From: Flavobacteriales bacterium
GTDB lineage: Bacteria; Bacteroidota; Bacteroidia; Flavobacteriales_C; GCA-002722245
Assembly (NCBI GenBank): GCA_023251075.1
Contig: JAHEZM010000014.1
Span: forward strand, 1-64,000
Direction: 5' to 3'
DNA: 64,000 nucleotides
Shown: positions 26,379 to 35,970 of the stretch, piece by piece
Position numbering within the stretch: position 1 is the first letter of the stretch
Layout: the number at the start of each line of letters is the position of its first letter
Position numbers and translations under genes: made by a program
The notes under the pieces: model-generated
What the model was told of the DNA's origin: nothing
The model's database searches: none
What the model saw: only the letters and a program-made list of their open reading frames with translations

Positions 26379-29255
26379 TTAAATACTTGCCTTCTCGTAT
26401 TCTTCAGTTGGGATACAGCTACATACTAAATTTCTATCGCCATAAGCATTGTCAATACGGTTTACGGTTGACCAGAACTTATTTTCTTTCAGATAATTTA
26501 GTGGTGTAATAGCTTTTTCTCTGGAGTAAGGATGATTCCATTCCCCAATGATATCAGCGATTGTATGAGGAGAATTTTTAAGAACATTGTCTTCTTTATC
26601 TGCGATGCCATCTTCGATTTCAGCAATTTCTTTACGAATTTCAATCATTGCATTGCAGAATCTATCTAGTTCTTCTTTAGATTCACTTTCTGTGGGTTCA
26701 ATCATTAAAGTTCCTGCTACCGGAAAAGAAACGGTAGGTGCATGGAAACCATAATCAATCAATCTTTTTGCAATATCCATCACTTCAACACCTGCAGTGT
26801 TTTTGAAAGATCTGCAATCTAAAATCATTTCGTGGGCTACTCTGTTATTCGCTCCTTGATACAAAACAGGATAATGATTTTCTAGTTTCGCTTTCATGTA
26901 GTTGGCATTCAACATGGCCATGCGTGTTGATTCTGTAACTCCTTGTCCGCCTAACATTCTTACGTATCCATAAGAAATTAATAAAATCAACGCACTACCA
27001 AACTCAGCTGCAGAAACTGCGTTAATAGCAGTACTTGCTGCTTTGTCGCCAAAGGGGTGAGAAGGTAAAAATGGTTTTAAATGCTCTGCAACACCAATAG
27101 GTCCCATTCCTGGTCCACCTCCTCCGTGAGGAATGGCAAAGGTTTTATGTAAATTGAGGTGACAAACATCGGCACCAATTTCAGCAGGATTGGTAATACC
27201 TACCTGAGCGTTCATATTGGCTCCATCCATGTAAACTTGTCCGCCATACTGATGTGCAAGGGCTGTAATTTCTTTAATTGAAACTTCATAAACCCCATGA
27301 GTAGAAGGGTAAGTTACCATAATACAAGCCAAATTATCTTTATGTAATTCAGCTTTTGCTTTTAAGTCGACCAAGTCAACATTTCCTTGTTCGTCGCATT
27401 TGGTCACTACCACATCCATTCCCGCCATCGCTGCAGACGCAGGGTTGGTTCCATGTGCAGACGCAGGAATCAAAGCCACCTTTCTTTGTGGTTCTCCTTT
27501 CGCTTCTAGATAGGCTTTAATTACCAGTAATCCGGCTAATTCTCCTTGCGCACCAGAATTGGGTTGAAAAGAAATGCCTTTAAATCCTGTAATTTCTTTT
27601 AAATAATTACCCAAGTTATTGATGATTTCTAAATAACCTTCAGCCTGATTTTTAGGAACAAAAGGGTGCAGGTTAGCGAAAAGCGGGTTGCTCAATGGCA
27701 TCATTTCCGCTGCCGCATTTAGTTTCATGGTACAAGAACCCAATGAAATCATGGAATGAACTAAGGAAAGATCTTTGTTTTCTAATCTCTTGATATAGCG
27801 CATCATTTCTGTTTCAGAATGGTAAGTATTGAAAACAGGATGAGTTAGATATTCTGATTTTCTTTGTAGGTTTTCTGGAATACTGGAATTGGTGGTAAGA
27901 ATTTGTTCTTGAGTAATTGATCCCGAAGTTTTGCCTGCATGTTTAGCAAAAACGTTTAGTAGATTATTTAAATCACTCACTTTTGTAGTTTCATCTACAG
28001 CAATAGAAAGAACATTTTCAACTATACCAACATTGATTTCGGCACTAACTAAAGCTTTGCTTAATTTTTCAATTTCGCTGGAATCAGCACTGATACTAAG
28101 CGTATCAAAATGTGAGGTGTTCACGGTTTTGTATCCCAGTTTAACCAACTCTTGTTTTAAAATAGTGGCTTTTTGATGAACATCAGTTGCAATATTTTTA
28201 ATTCCCTCTTTTCCATGATAAACAGCATACATACTGGCCATGATAGCCAACAAAGCTTGTGCAGTACAAATATTAGAGGTCGCTTTATCACGTTTAATAT
28301 GTTGTTCACGCGTTTGCAAAGCCATTCTCAAAGCTTTCTTCCCTTTTGAATCGATGGATATACCAATGATTCTTCCAGGCAATCCTCTTTTGAATTCATC
28401 TTTAGTAGCGAAAAATGCAGCATGTGGACCACCAAAGCCCATAGGCACACCAAATCTTTGTGAATTTCCAAAAACAATATCAGCACCCCAGCTTGCAGGA
28501 GTTTCCAATAGTGCTAAGGCAAGAAGATCACTTGCCACCGCAACGTTAATTCCTAGTTTGTGTGCTTTTTCAGTAAATATTTTATAGTTTGAAACAGATC
28601 CTTTTGCATTTGGATATTGAATCAATGCGCCAAAGAAAGAATCGTTTAAGGTGATGTTTTCGTAGTTTCCAATTTCTAATGAAATTCCTAAAACAGTAGC
28701 TCTGGCTTTCAACACAGAAATAGTTTGCGGGAAGCATTCTTGGTCAACAAAAAAAGTATTTGCATTTCTTTTTACGGCTTCTCTGCTTCTGGAGTTCAAT
28801 AACATAATCATCGCCTCTGCCGCAGCTGTAGCCTCATCTAAAAGAGAAGCATTGGCTATTTCCATTCCTGTTAAGTCGCAAACCATCGTTTGGAAATTCA
28901 ATAAAGCTTCTAATCTTCCTTGTGAAATCTCTGCCTGGTAAGGAGTATAGGCAGTATACCAACCCGGATTCTCAAAAATATTTCTCAAAATTACTGGAGG
29001 AGTAATGCAGCCGTAATAGCCTTGTCCGATAAAAGAAGTGTATAATTTATTTTTGTTCGCCAACGAAGTGATATGCTCTAAGTATTCATTTTCGCTCATA
29101 GCATCCGGTAAATTAAGGTTTTGTGCCAAACGAATATGTTTTGGAACAATACTTCCTACCAGATTTTCAGTTGAAGTTGCCCCCACCGCGGAAAGCATAG
29201 CGTTAATTCCTTGTTCTCCTGAACCAATGTGACGACGTGTAAAAGATGTACTCAT
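26379..29255 (-). CDS. gcvP: Glycine dehydrogenase (decarboxylating), P-protein
   Basis: The PLP-dependent P-protein of the glycine cleavage system, 958 residues, the full-length single-chain form. The PLP lysine is Lys704 in HLNLHKTFAIPHGGGGPG. Both homologous halves are present; the N-terminal half begins TSFTRRHIGS and includes YTPYQAEISQGRLEALLNFQ-type sequence (YTPYQAEISQGRLEA). It decarboxylates glycine and passes the aminomethyl group to the lipoyl H-protein. gcvH and gcvT are not adjacent. A TAATTTTG promoter box lies at 29278-29285. Confidence 0.97.
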   Translation of the reverse strand: MSTSFTRRHIGSGEQGINAMLSAVGATSTENLVGSIVPKHIRLAQNLNLPDAMSENEYLEHITSLANKNKLYTSFIGQGYYGCITPPVILRNIFENPGWYTAYTPYQAEISQGRLEALLNFQTMVCDLTGMEIANASLLDEATAAAEAMIMLLNSRSREAVKRNANTFFVDQECFPQTISVLKARATVLGISLEIGNYENITLNDSFFGALIQYPNAKGSVSNYKIFTEKAHKLGINVAVASDLLALALLETPASWGADIVFGNSQRFGVPMGFGGPHAAFFATKDEFKRGLPGRIIGISIDSKGKKALRMALQTREQHIKRDKATSNICTAQALLAIMASMYAVYHGKEGIKNIATDVHQKATILKQELVKLGYKTVNTSHFDTLSISADSSEIEKLSKALVSAEINVGIVENVLSIAVDETTKVSDLNNLLNVFAKHAGKTSGSITQEQILTTNSSIPENLQRKSEYLTHPVFNTYHSETEMMRYIKRLENKDLSLVHSMISLGSCTMKLNAAAEMMPLSNPLFANLHPFVPKNQAEGYLEIINNLGNYLKEITGFKGISFQPNSGAQGELAGLLVIKAYLEAKGEPQRKVALIPASAHGTNPASAAMAGMDVVVTKCDEQGNVDLVDLKAKAELHKDNLACIMVTYPSTHGVYEVSIKEITALAHQYGGQVYMDGANMNAQVGITNPAEIGADVCHLNLHKTFAIPHGGGGPGMGPIGVAEHLKPFLPSHPFGDKAASTAINAVSAAEFGSALILLISYGYVRMLGGQGVTESTRMAMLNANYMKAKLENHYPVLYQGANNRVAHEMILDCRSFKNTAGVEVMDIAKRLIDYGFHAPTVSFPVAGTLMIEPTESESKEELDRFCNAMIEIRKEIAEIEDGIADKEDNVLKNSPHTIADIIGEWNHPYSREKAITPLNYLKENKFWSTVNRIDNAYGDRNLVCSCIPTEEYEKASI

Positions 29256-29277
29256 ATGATTATTTTCGAATAGAGGG

Positions 29278-29285
29278 CAAAATTA
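29278..29285 (-). promoter_or_regulatory. Candidate -7 box for gcvP
   Basis: On the minus strand it reads TAATTTTG, a TAnnTTTG match, 22 bases before the gcvP ATG. No TTG was found at the ideal distance. No riboswitch-like structure is recognised in the short leader. Confidence 0.4.
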
Positions 29286-29355
29286 CGTCTTTTGTTAATT
29301 TATCGGGTTCTGTATTTGAAGTTTTTACAAGTTTTTATTCACTGCATTACTTTCT

Positions 29356-29363
29356 TATATTTG
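29356..29363 (+). promoter_or_regulatory. Candidate -7 box for the exported protein at 29381
   Basis: TATATTTG matches TAnnTTTG and ends 17 bases before the ATG at 29381. It lies downstream of the first in-frame Met at 29246, which argues against that longer start. Confidence 0.45.
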
Positions 29364-29380
29364 GCCTACAAATAAAGAGA

Positions 29381-29995
29381 ATGAAAAAATTCGCATTGAT
29401 TTTATTAACAATATTGATTTCCGCTGAAATTCTTCATGCCCAAGATGTAATTCAATTATCGGATGGTAAAGAGAAGAAAGGCTATATTGACAGAATAGGT
29501 TCTGAAAGGATTTTTTACCGCAAAAAAGAAGGTGGCAGAATGCATTATGTGGATAAAGAAAATGCATTCAGAATTATTAAAGCTAAGGGAGATACAGTGT
29601 ATATTTACGAGCAAGACTCATTACAAGAAAACGAATATTCAATAGCTCAGTTTGAAAGAAATATTTTAGGTCAGCAGGAAGCCAGAAAATATTACAAACC
29701 CTGGAGACACGCAGCAGCAGGGTTTTGTGTAGGTGGAGCAAGTGCTTTTTTAGGTTTGTATTGGAGTTTTTTACCACCGGCAATTTATACCAGTTTTATA
29801 GGTGTTCGTGAAGTCAACAGTGCTTATTTTGTTGTGTCTGATGAAGTTTATTTAAGCGACGAATATTATCTTGATGGATATGAAATTTCTGCACGTGCTA
29901 TTCGTATTAAATATACTGTAGTGGGTGCATTAACAGGATTAGCGACTTCTATAACCTTGTTGCAGTTTGTTATTCCAACAAACAGTCCTGAATAA
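29381..29995 (+). CDS. Exported/membrane protein of unknown function
   Basis: The chosen start gives 204 residues with a clear signal peptide, MKKFALILLTILISAEILHA before Gln. The frame is open from 29246, but that would put 45 residues ahead of the signal peptide and ignore the promoter at 29356. After the signal come a beta-rich part (IQLSDGKEKKGYIDRIGSERIFY) best seen as LSDGKEKKGYIDRI then RIFYRKKEGG, and two hydrophobic stretches (AAAGFCVGGASAFLGLYW; VVGALTGLATSITLLQFV). I do not recognise the family. Its stop abuts the stop of hemL with no gap. Confidence 0.7.
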   Translation: MKKFALILLTILISAEILHAQDVIQLSDGKEKKGYIDRIGSERIFYRKKEGGRMHYVDKENAFRIIKAKGDTVYIYEQDSLQENEYSIAQFERNILGQQEARKYYKPWRHAAAGFCVGGASAFLGLYWSFLPPAIYTSFIGVREVNSAYFVVSDEVYLSDEYYLDGYEISARAIRIKYTVVGALTGLATSITLLQFVIPTNSPE

Positions 29996-31285
29996 TTACT
30001 TCAAGGCTTTTTTCAATCCGTCTTTCAATACCTTGATGGTTTTTTTGATGTCATCGTCGCTGTGCGCTGCCGATACAAATCCTACTTCATAGCCGGATGG
30101 CCCCATATATACTCCGTTTTCTAACAAACAAGTATATAATTTTCTAAAGCTGTTCATTGATTTTGGGTCGATATCATTGGCACTTTTAATTTCATTTTTA
30201 GAAAATCTCAACCAAAAGATAGAACCTATCGAAATCATTTTAAAAGGCATTTTTTCTCTCGTGGCAAATTGATTTACGCCATCGCATAAGATCTTGGTTT
30301 TTTGTTCTAAAGATTTGTAAAACCCTTTTTTCAAACATTGAGATAGTTGAGCTTTACCTGCGCTCATGGCTACTGGATTTCCTGATAAAGTTCCTGCTTG
30401 GTATACATTTCCATCTGGAGCAATTTTACTCATGATCTTCGCACTCGAACCGTAAGCACCTACAGGCATTCCACCACCAATAATTTTCCCGTAAGTGATA
30501 ATGTCGGGTTTGATTCCGTAATATCCTGCTGCACCTTCAAAACCTACACGGAATCCACTAATTACTTCATCAAAAATTAATAGGGCATTGTGTTTTTTCG
30601 TTATATCTCGTAGGTATTGTAAATACTCTTTTCCTTGTAAAAGCAAACCGTTATTTGCCGGAATCGGTTCGATGATAATACAAGCGATTTGATTGTAAAA
30701 AGTAGAAAATGCTTTCTCTATAGCTTTAGTATCATTCAATGGAAGGACAATTGTTTCATTAGCAAAAGCCTCCGGAACACCTGCAGAGGATGAGGTTCCA
30801 AAAGTAGCTAAGCCCGAACCTGCCTTCACCAAAAGATGATCTGCGTGTCCGTGATAGCATCCTTCAAATTTGATGATTTTATCTTTTTCGGTATATCCTC
30901 TGGCTAAGCGAATTGCCGACATTACGGCCTCCGTTCCTGAACTTACAAAACGTATTTTTTCAATGTATTTATTGTTCTTAATAATTAATTCAGCCAACTC
31001 ATTTTCTTGAACGGTTGGTGCACCAAACGATAATCCATTTGCACTTGCTTTATTCACCGCTTTAACTACTGCAGAAGGTGCGTGCCCTAATATTAGTGGA
31101 CCCCAAGAGCAACAATAATCAATGAATTTATTGCCATCAATATCCTGAATTTTAGAACCTTTTCCTTTTGCAATAAATAAAGGATCTCCATCTACCGAAC
31201 CAAAGGCTCTTACAGGAGAATTTACGCCGCCCGGAAAAAAGGTTTTTGCTTTTTTAAATGCTGCGGTTGATTTAGTTTTCTTCAT
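29996..31285 (-). CDS. hemL: Glutamate-1-semialdehyde 2,1-aminomutase
   Basis: The PLP enzyme that converts glutamate-1-semialdehyde to 5-aminolevulinate in the C5 haem pathway, 429 residues. Signatures: FPGGVNSPVRAFGSV at the N-terminus, FVSSGTEAVMSAIRLARG, LIFDEVISGFRVG, and the PLP Lys267 in TYGKIIGGGMPVGAYG. The start overlaps the stop of the MBL gene (ATGA), so the two are translationally coupled. Confidence 0.96.
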   Translation of the reverse strand: MKKTKSTAAFKKAKTFFPGGVNSPVRAFGSVDGDPLFIAKGKGSKIQDIDGNKFIDYCCSWGPLILGHAPSAVVKAVNKASANGLSFGAPTVQENELAELIIKNNKYIEKIRFVSSGTEAVMSAIRLARGYTEKDKIIKFEGCYHGHADHLLVKAGSGLATFGTSSSAGVPEAFANETIVLPLNDTKAIEKAFSTFYNQIACIIIEPIPANNGLLLQGKEYLQYLRDITKKHNALLIFDEVISGFRVGFEGAAGYYGIKPDIITYGKIIGGGMPVGAYGSSAKIMSKIAPDGNVYQAGTLSGNPVAMSAGKAQLSQCLKKGFYKSLEQKTKILCDGVNQFATREKMPFKMISIGSIFWLRFSKNEIKSANDIDPKSMNSFRKLYTCLLENGVYMGPSGYEVGFVSAAHSDDDIKKTIKVLKDGLKKALK

Positions 31286-31923
31286 GATCTAACGTATGGA
31301 TTGTTTTTTTTCTCAAAACCGATGGTGGTGCTATCTCCGTGTCCGGGATAAACTTCATAACTATCGGGTAGCGTAAATAATTTTTCTTTGATGCTTTTGA
31401 TTAAAGTATTGGTATCGCCAAAAGGCAAATCGGTTCTGCCCACACCCATTTGAAAAAGCACATCGCCACCAATCACAAATTGGTCTTGATGACTTACAAA
31501 AGCTAAGTGGCCTGGCGCATGACCAGGAACAAATAAAATATCCAGTTTAGAATTCCCGAAAGTAATCACATCACCTTCTTCCAAAAAAACTTCAGGCTCA
31601 GGAGATAATTTTCCGTTGATACCATATTGTTTTCCCCACTTCGGAGAACCTTCTAAAATAGGCAATTCCAGCTTATTGATTTCTAATTTCAAGTTGAATT
31701 TAGTGGCCACAAAATAGTTTCCTAAAATATGATCGATGTGGCAATGTGTATTTAATAAACGAACAGGTTTTAGTCCGTTATCCTCGATGTATTTCAATAA
31801 GAATTTCTCTTCTTCGGGCTGATAACAACCAGGGTCAATGATCACACATTCCTTGGTTTCATCAAATAAAACATATGTATTTTCGTAAAATGGATTGAAG
31901 GTAAGGCCTTGAACTTGTATCAT
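31282..31923 (-). CDS. MBL-fold metallo-hydrolase (glyoxalase II-like)
   Basis: A 213-residue cytoplasmic metallo-beta-lactamase-fold hydrolase. The HxHxDH motif is THCHIDH (His60, His62, Asp64, His65); further metal ligands lie in PGHAPGH, GGDVLF and the C-terminal YPGHGDST. The family includes glyoxalase II-like thioesterases and persulfide dioxygenases; the exact substrate cannot be set from sequence. It sits between the LuxE-like gene and hemL, on the same strand, with a four-base overlap to hemL. Confidence 0.9.
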   Translation of the reverse strand: MIQVQGLTFNPFYENTYVLFDETKECVIIDPGCYQPEEEKFLLKYIEDNGLKPVRLLNTHCHIDHILGNYFVATKFNLKLEINKLELPILEGSPKWGKQYGINGKLSPEPEVFLEEGDVITFGNSKLDILFVPGHAPGHLAFVSHQDQFVIGGDVLFQMGVGRTDLPFGDTNTLIKSIKEKLFTLPDSYEVYPGHGDSTTIGFEKKNNPYVRS

Positions 31924-31965
31924 GAAATGCGTTTGAAAATTGAGTGGTAAAAGTAAGGAATTGCA

Positions 31966-32937
31966 TCAAACCACCAACAAATTACATCCCCTCAAATCAC
32001 TATTATCCAATCTTCCACTAATCTCAAATGTTTTGTTGGAGTGCACCTGTCCGATATCATCGGTAGCAATGAAAGCGCAAGAATGGATATTGGCTAAATC
32101 GATAATATTGATCGCGCCTTTTCCTTGTGTTTGAATATCGAAAGGATCGTTGGCATCGCGCACTAAAATACGCATCCAATTGGGTGCTGTAAAAGTGAGT
32201 CCGTCTTTATTATAAGCTTGCGATAAAAGTTCTGTCATTCCATATTCTGAATGAATTTCGCAGTGAAAAGAGTTTTGTAATTTTTCGTGTAAATCCATGC
32301 GGGTTAATTCTTCACCTCTTCCTTTCATACCACCTGTTTCAATAATGGTGGTATTTTTTAAAGTGATGTTTTGTTCTGCGAAATCGAGCAGGGCGAAGGT
32401 CACTCCGAAAAGGATTTTCTTGTCGCTGCTTTCGTGCATATAATTCACCAATTCTTTTTCAGGATGAAGATAGAACCCGCTTTTAGGATGTTTCGATAAC
32501 TCAATGAGTTTTTGGACCATGTAAATCAGCGACGAATTTTTTCTCTCAAGATAAGAAGGAAGGAGCCCGATAATACAAGTCCCTTCAATGTTTCCATAAA
32601 ATTGCTCAAAGCCTTTTAAGAAGCTTTTTTCGTACAAATTTATACCATGCACATAATGTTTGCTTGCGTTTTCAGAAGTGGTTCCGCTGCTTTGAAAAAC
32701 GATTGGATTTTCTGAAGGGGTAGAAAGTACTTTTTGTGTTTTAAAAAACTGAATGGGTAAAAAAGGGAAGTCATTTGTTTTTTGAATTTTATTGGCATCA
32801 AAAGAAGGAATTAAGTCAATAAAATTGCGATAAACACTGTTGTTTTCATATTGATAATGAAAAATCGTAAGGCAACTGGCGAAGAAATCTTCGTCGTTAT
32901 CTATAGAAAATATTGTATTTTCAAGATCTGAAATCAT
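31966..32937 (-). CDS. LuxE/PaaK-like acyl-protein synthetase domain protein
   Basis: A 323-residue ANL-type protein of the LuxE (acyl-protein synthetase) family. It has the nucleotide-binding loop FQSSGTTS (81-88), a LLPSYLER motif, IIETGGMKGRGEELTR, and HSEYGMTELLSQAY. LuxE itself activates fatty acids for bioluminescence, but Bacteroidota homologues have other, mostly unknown acyl-activating roles. The frame is open to 33003; the Met at 32937 (MISDLENTIFS) fits the family start. That ATG overlaps by two bases the start codon of the divergent lipoprotein gene. It probably leads an operon with the MBL gene and hemL. Confidence 0.85.
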   Translation of the reverse strand: MISDLENTIFSIDNDEDFFASCLTIFHYQYENNSVYRNFIDLIPSFDANKIQKTNDFPFLPIQFFKTQKVLSTPSENPIVFQSSGTTSENASKHYVHGINLYEKSFLKGFEQFYGNIEGTCIIGLLPSYLERKNSSLIYMVQKLIELSKHPKSGFYLHPEKELVNYMHESSDKKILFGVTFALLDFAEQNITLKNTTIIETGGMKGRGEELTRMDLHEKLQNSFHCEIHSEYGMTELLSQAYNKDGLTFTAPNWMRILVRDANDPFDIQTQGKGAINIIDLANIHSCAFIATDDIGQVHSNKTFEISGRLDNSDLRGCNLLVV

Positions 32938-33415
32938 GTTGAATCGTAATTCAAATATAGCAGTACTTTTTTTGATAAGTCTTTTTTTAAGTGCTTGTAT
33001 CAAGAAAGAAAATTTTAGCGTAGTGCCGGCTCTTACTTTTTCCGAGTATCAGGTTTTTTCGCATTTATCGAATAACACATGGATAGCAGATTCTGCTTAT
33101 TTGAGTGTTACTTTTCAAGATGGTGATGGCGATTTAGGCACTAGCGACAGTACGAAGATGTCACTTTATATGGACTACTATGAAGATCAGGGTAGTGGTT
33201 TTGTAGCCTTACCACAATTCAATAGAGCAATCTATTTACCTCGATTAACTCCGGAAGGAAATCATAAAGGTATAGAAGGAACCATTACGCAATTTATAAA
33301 ACCCGCACCCATATTCAATATTTTCACCACCTATCCTTATCAATGGAAAATATATGTGGTAGATCAAAAGGGAAATAAGAGTAATGTGGTGGAGACCCCC
33401 AGCCAATCTAAGTAA
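32936..33415 (+). CDS. Lipoprotein of unknown function
   Basis: A 159-residue lipoprotein with signal IAVLFLISLFLSAC (lipidated Cys21). The mature part includes AYLSVTFQDGDGDLGTSDST-type sequence (VTFQDGDGDLGTSDS), a Ca-binding-like acidic pattern often seen in Bacteroidota lipoproteins, and ends VYVVDQKGNKSNVV in a beta-sandwich-like region. No family name is assigned. Its start codon and that of the LuxE-like gene share two bases (CATG at 32935-32938), so any promoter must lie inside the other gene. It converges with the lipoprotein at 33425 with a nine-base gap. Confidence 0.75.
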   Translation: MLNRNSNIAVLFLISLFLSACIKKENFSVVPALTFSEYQVFSHLSNNTWIADSAYLSVTFQDGDGDLGTSDSTKMSLYMDYYEDQGSGFVALPQFNRAIYLPRLTPEGNHKGIEGTITQFIKPAPIFNIFTTYPYQWKIYVVDQKGNKSNVVETPSQSK

Positions 33416-33424
33416 ATTAGATCA

Positions 33425-33997
33425 TTAGCATTGATAATATCCTAATTCTACAGTAACACTTCCATCGTTGTTTTTCACAATTCTAAGGGATTGGTTGCAA
33501 TAAAAATCTTGAGTGAAGTTGAGCAATATCTGCTTGTCATTAATATCTTCTTCAAATAATTTGTTAGTCCAAAGCGAATCTATAAGTTCATTGTCGAAAT
33601 CATTAATTTGTTTAGTGTAAAATTGAATTTTATTCATCCAGTAATTTTGATCTTCAAAACTATGATTATCACTGTGGCAAATTAATGTAAAGTAAAAATA
33701 GAAATGTATGCATCCACCTCGTTTTACTTGTAAAGTATCATTATTTTCTAAAGGAATTATTGCTGTTTTGGTACTATCAATCCAATGTAGTTTTTTGAAG
33801 TTAGGAACGGTATCTAAAAAAACGGAAGTTTGAGCGGTTTCATCGAAAATACATTCTTCTGATTGCTCATCTGCAGTATTAATAACGGAATCTTTTTTTA
33901 TTGTGTCTTTCAGTTTGTTTTCGGATTGGGAGTCATTGCAGCCTATTGCTATAAATATTGTTAGTAGAATACAAACCTTATATTTTATTTTTCTCAT
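33425..33997 (-). CDS. Lipoprotein of unknown function
   Basis: A 190-residue lipoprotein from the Met at 33997: MRKIKYKVCILLTIFIAIGC, lipidated Cys20. The frame is open to 34027, but that start would overlap the upstream gene and weaken the signal. The mature part is acidic and rich in Asp/Asn/Ser, with a CNDSQSENK linker and several Cys residues (GGCIHFYFYFTLICH; FYCNQSL) that could form disulfides. No family recognised. It follows the lipoprotein at 34021 by 23 bases and is likely co-transcribed. Confidence 0.7.
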   Translation of the reverse strand: MRKIKYKVCILLTIFIAIGCNDSQSENKLKDTIKKDSVINTADEQSEECIFDETAQTSVFLDTVPNFKKLHWIDSTKTAIIPLENNDTLQVKRGGCIHFYFYFTLICHSDNHSFEDQNYWMNKIQFYTKQINDFDNELIDSLWTNKLFEEDINDKQILLNFTQDFYCNQSLRIVKNNDGSVTVELGYYQC

Positions 33998-34020
33998 TAT
34001 TGAAGTATGCTTGTTTGTAA

Positions 34021-34851
34021 TTAACAACCTGTTGTAGTGTGAAAGGCTACTATTTTCATAATATATTCATTTCCTTTTTTCTGCGATAAATATAGTGTTG
34101 GTCTCGACATGTTTTCGCTTAACGAGGTATCAAACACGAAATCCAAAATTCCGTCGTTGTTGATGTCGGCAACAAAGAAGTTTTCTGCCATATAATTAAG
34201 GGTCGAAGAGGCTAGCAGTAGTTGTGTGGTGTTTGAATTTCCGGTAGTGATTGTAAGGTAGATTTTGTAATTCCAAAAGTACTCACCTTCCCGTTCGCCA
34301 GTAGTAGTTATTTTATATTTTATGTTTTTGAAATCAAAGGTCACACTATCATTAGGGTAAAAAATATTTTTACTCAATTGAACTGTTTGAACTGGTTTAA
34401 GAGGTAGATTGTATATTCCGGAGAGAACAAATGCGCAAGAGTCTTTGGAGAGTATTTTAATTTTAATTCCTGTACTGTCTCCCTCTTCATCTAAAATACC
34501 ATCAAATGTTTTCGTAGCTTGAACCTTTGTTTCGGCTAACCAAAATTTATTATTGTTATAAAACAAGCCAATCCATTTTTCTTTATCTGCTTCAGGAATA
34601 ACTTCATCTCCATGAAATAATCCTTCGGAAAGAATATAAGCACTTGTAGGTGTGCTATCATTAGGATATTCTAGCGGATCAACATTTACTGAGTCCCAAT
34701 TGAATTCAGTAGTTTCTTCATCTCCGGGTGTTTTCTCATTTGCAATCAACGAGTCGAGAATTGATGATTGATTAGAAACTGATTTACTATCATGAGGTTC
34801 TTTACAAGAGAGAACCAATAAACAGATTAATGAATATAGATAGACTTTCAT
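34021..34851 (-). CDS. Lipoprotein with a VCBS/FG-GAP-like acidic motif
   Basis: A 276-residue lipoprotein, signal MKVYLYSLICLLVLSC (Cys16). A Ser/Asp/Glu-rich linker follows, then a beta-rich domain. Near the C-terminus FVADINNDGILDFVFD is a DxNxDG-type calcium-binding repeat like those of VCBS/FG-GAP propeller proteins, but only one copy is seen. It is the first gene of a two-lipoprotein unit with 33425-33997. Function unknown; outer-membrane location is inferred. Confidence 0.72.
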   Translation of the reverse strand: MKVYLYSLICLLVLSCKEPHDSKSVSNQSSILDSLIANEKTPGDEETTEFNWDSVNVDPLEYPNDSTPTSAYILSEGLFHGDEVIPEADKEKWIGLFYNNNKFWLAETKVQATKTFDGILDEEGDSTGIKIKILSKDSCAFVLSGIYNLPLKPVQTVQLSKNIFYPNDSVTFDFKNIKYKITTTGEREGEYFWNYKIYLTITTGNSNTTQLLLASSTLNYMAENFFVADINNDGILDFVFDTSLSENMSRPTLYLSQKKGNEYIMKIVAFHTTTGC

Positions 34852-34947
34852 TTTATTTATTTTCTACTAAGCTATGGAGTATTTTAATATCATGGAATGT
34901 ATTTTATTATTCGCCTATATCTTACAATTATTTGATGAATTCAACTA

Positions 34948-34977
34948 TTGCCTAATTTTCTTATTTAACTAGTTTTG
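34948..34977 (+). promoter_or_regulatory. Bacteroidota-type promoter of trpS
   Basis: TTG at 34948-34950 and TAGTTTTG at 34970-34977 are separated by 19 bases, a full match to the Bacteroidota -33/-7 arrangement. Transcription would start near 34982, some ten bases before the trpS ATG at 34992. No T-box or trp-leader structure is seen in the short leader. Confidence 0.65.
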
Positions 34978-34991
34978 TGCAAATTTGAACT

Positions 34992-35960
34992 ATGGCAAGA
35001 ATTTTAACCGGAATACAAAGCACAGGAGTTCCTCATTTAGGGAATTTATTGGGCGCTATTATTCCATTGGTGGAATCGTCGAAAGACCCTGCTAATGAGA
35101 CTTTCGGTTTTATAGCAGATTTACATTCTCTTACCGTTATTAAAGAAGCAGAACTTAGAAGAGAAAATACTTATGCTGTTGCAGCAAGTTATTTGGCTTG
35201 TGGTTTAGACATCGATAAAAATGTTTTTTACCGTCAGAGTGATGTGCCTGAAGTGTGTGAGTTGGCATGGTACCTCAATTGTTTTATGTCTTACACTCGT
35301 TTGCAATTGGCTCATTCTTTTAAAGATAAATCGGAAAACCTTAATGAAGTCAATGCCGGTGTATTTGTATATCCTATGTTGATGGCAGCCGATATTTTAT
35401 TGTACGATGCACAGGTGGTTCCAATCGGTAAAGATCAAAAGCAACATTTAGAATTTACACGTGATATTGCCGAGAAATTGAATTTTCATTATGGTGATTT
35501 GTTTGTGGTTCCCGAAGAGCGATTGAATACCAAAACAATGTATGTTCCTGGCACTGATGGAAGAAAGATGAGCAAGTCGTATGGCAATGCCATCAATATT
35601 TTCTTACCCGAAAAACAATTGAGAAAAGTAGTGATGTCGGTGGTAACCGACAGTAAAGAATTGGAGGAAGCTAAAGATCCTGATACCTGCAATGTTGTTA
35701 AGTTATATGAGTTGATTGCCTCTACGGATAAAGTAGAAGTGATGAAACAGAATTATCGCAAAGGGGGTTATGGTTACGGACACGCGAAGCAAGAATTATT
35801 TGAAGAATTGATGCGTCGTTTTAGTAAGGAACGTGAGATCTTCAATCACTACATGGAGAATAAAAACGAGTTAGATAAACAATTGAAACTGGGTGCCGAC
35901 AAGGCTAGAACTGTTGCATCTGTTACTTTAAAAAGAGTTAGAAAAGCCCTGGGCTATTAA
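34992..35960 (+). CDS. trpS: Tryptophanyl-tRNA synthetase
   Basis: A class I aminoacyl-tRNA synthetase of 322 residues, the usual short bacterial form. The HIGH-type motif is HLGN (15-18) after TGIQSTGVP, and the KMSKS loop is at residues 192-196 ([11 protein letters not shown]). It charges tRNA-Trp. It has its own promoter and lies 10 bases upstream of aspS, so both are likely co-transcribed. Confidence 0.97.
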   Translation: MARILTGIQSTGVPHLGNLLGAIIPLVESSKDPANETFGFIADLHSLTVIKEAELRRENTYAVAASYLACGLDIDKNVFYRQSDVPEVCELAWYLNCFMSYTRLQLAHSFKDKSENLNEVNAGVFVYPMLMAADILLYDAQVVPIGKDQKQHLEFTRDIAEKLNFHYGDLFVVPEERLNTKTMYVPGTDGRKMSKSYGNAINIFLPEKQLRKVVMSVVTDSKELEEAKDPDTCNVVKLYELIASTDKVEVMKQNYRKGGYGYGHAKQELFEELMRRFSKEREIFNHYMENKNELDKQLKLGADKARTVASVTLKRVRKALGY

Positions 35961-35970
35961 TGATATTATT

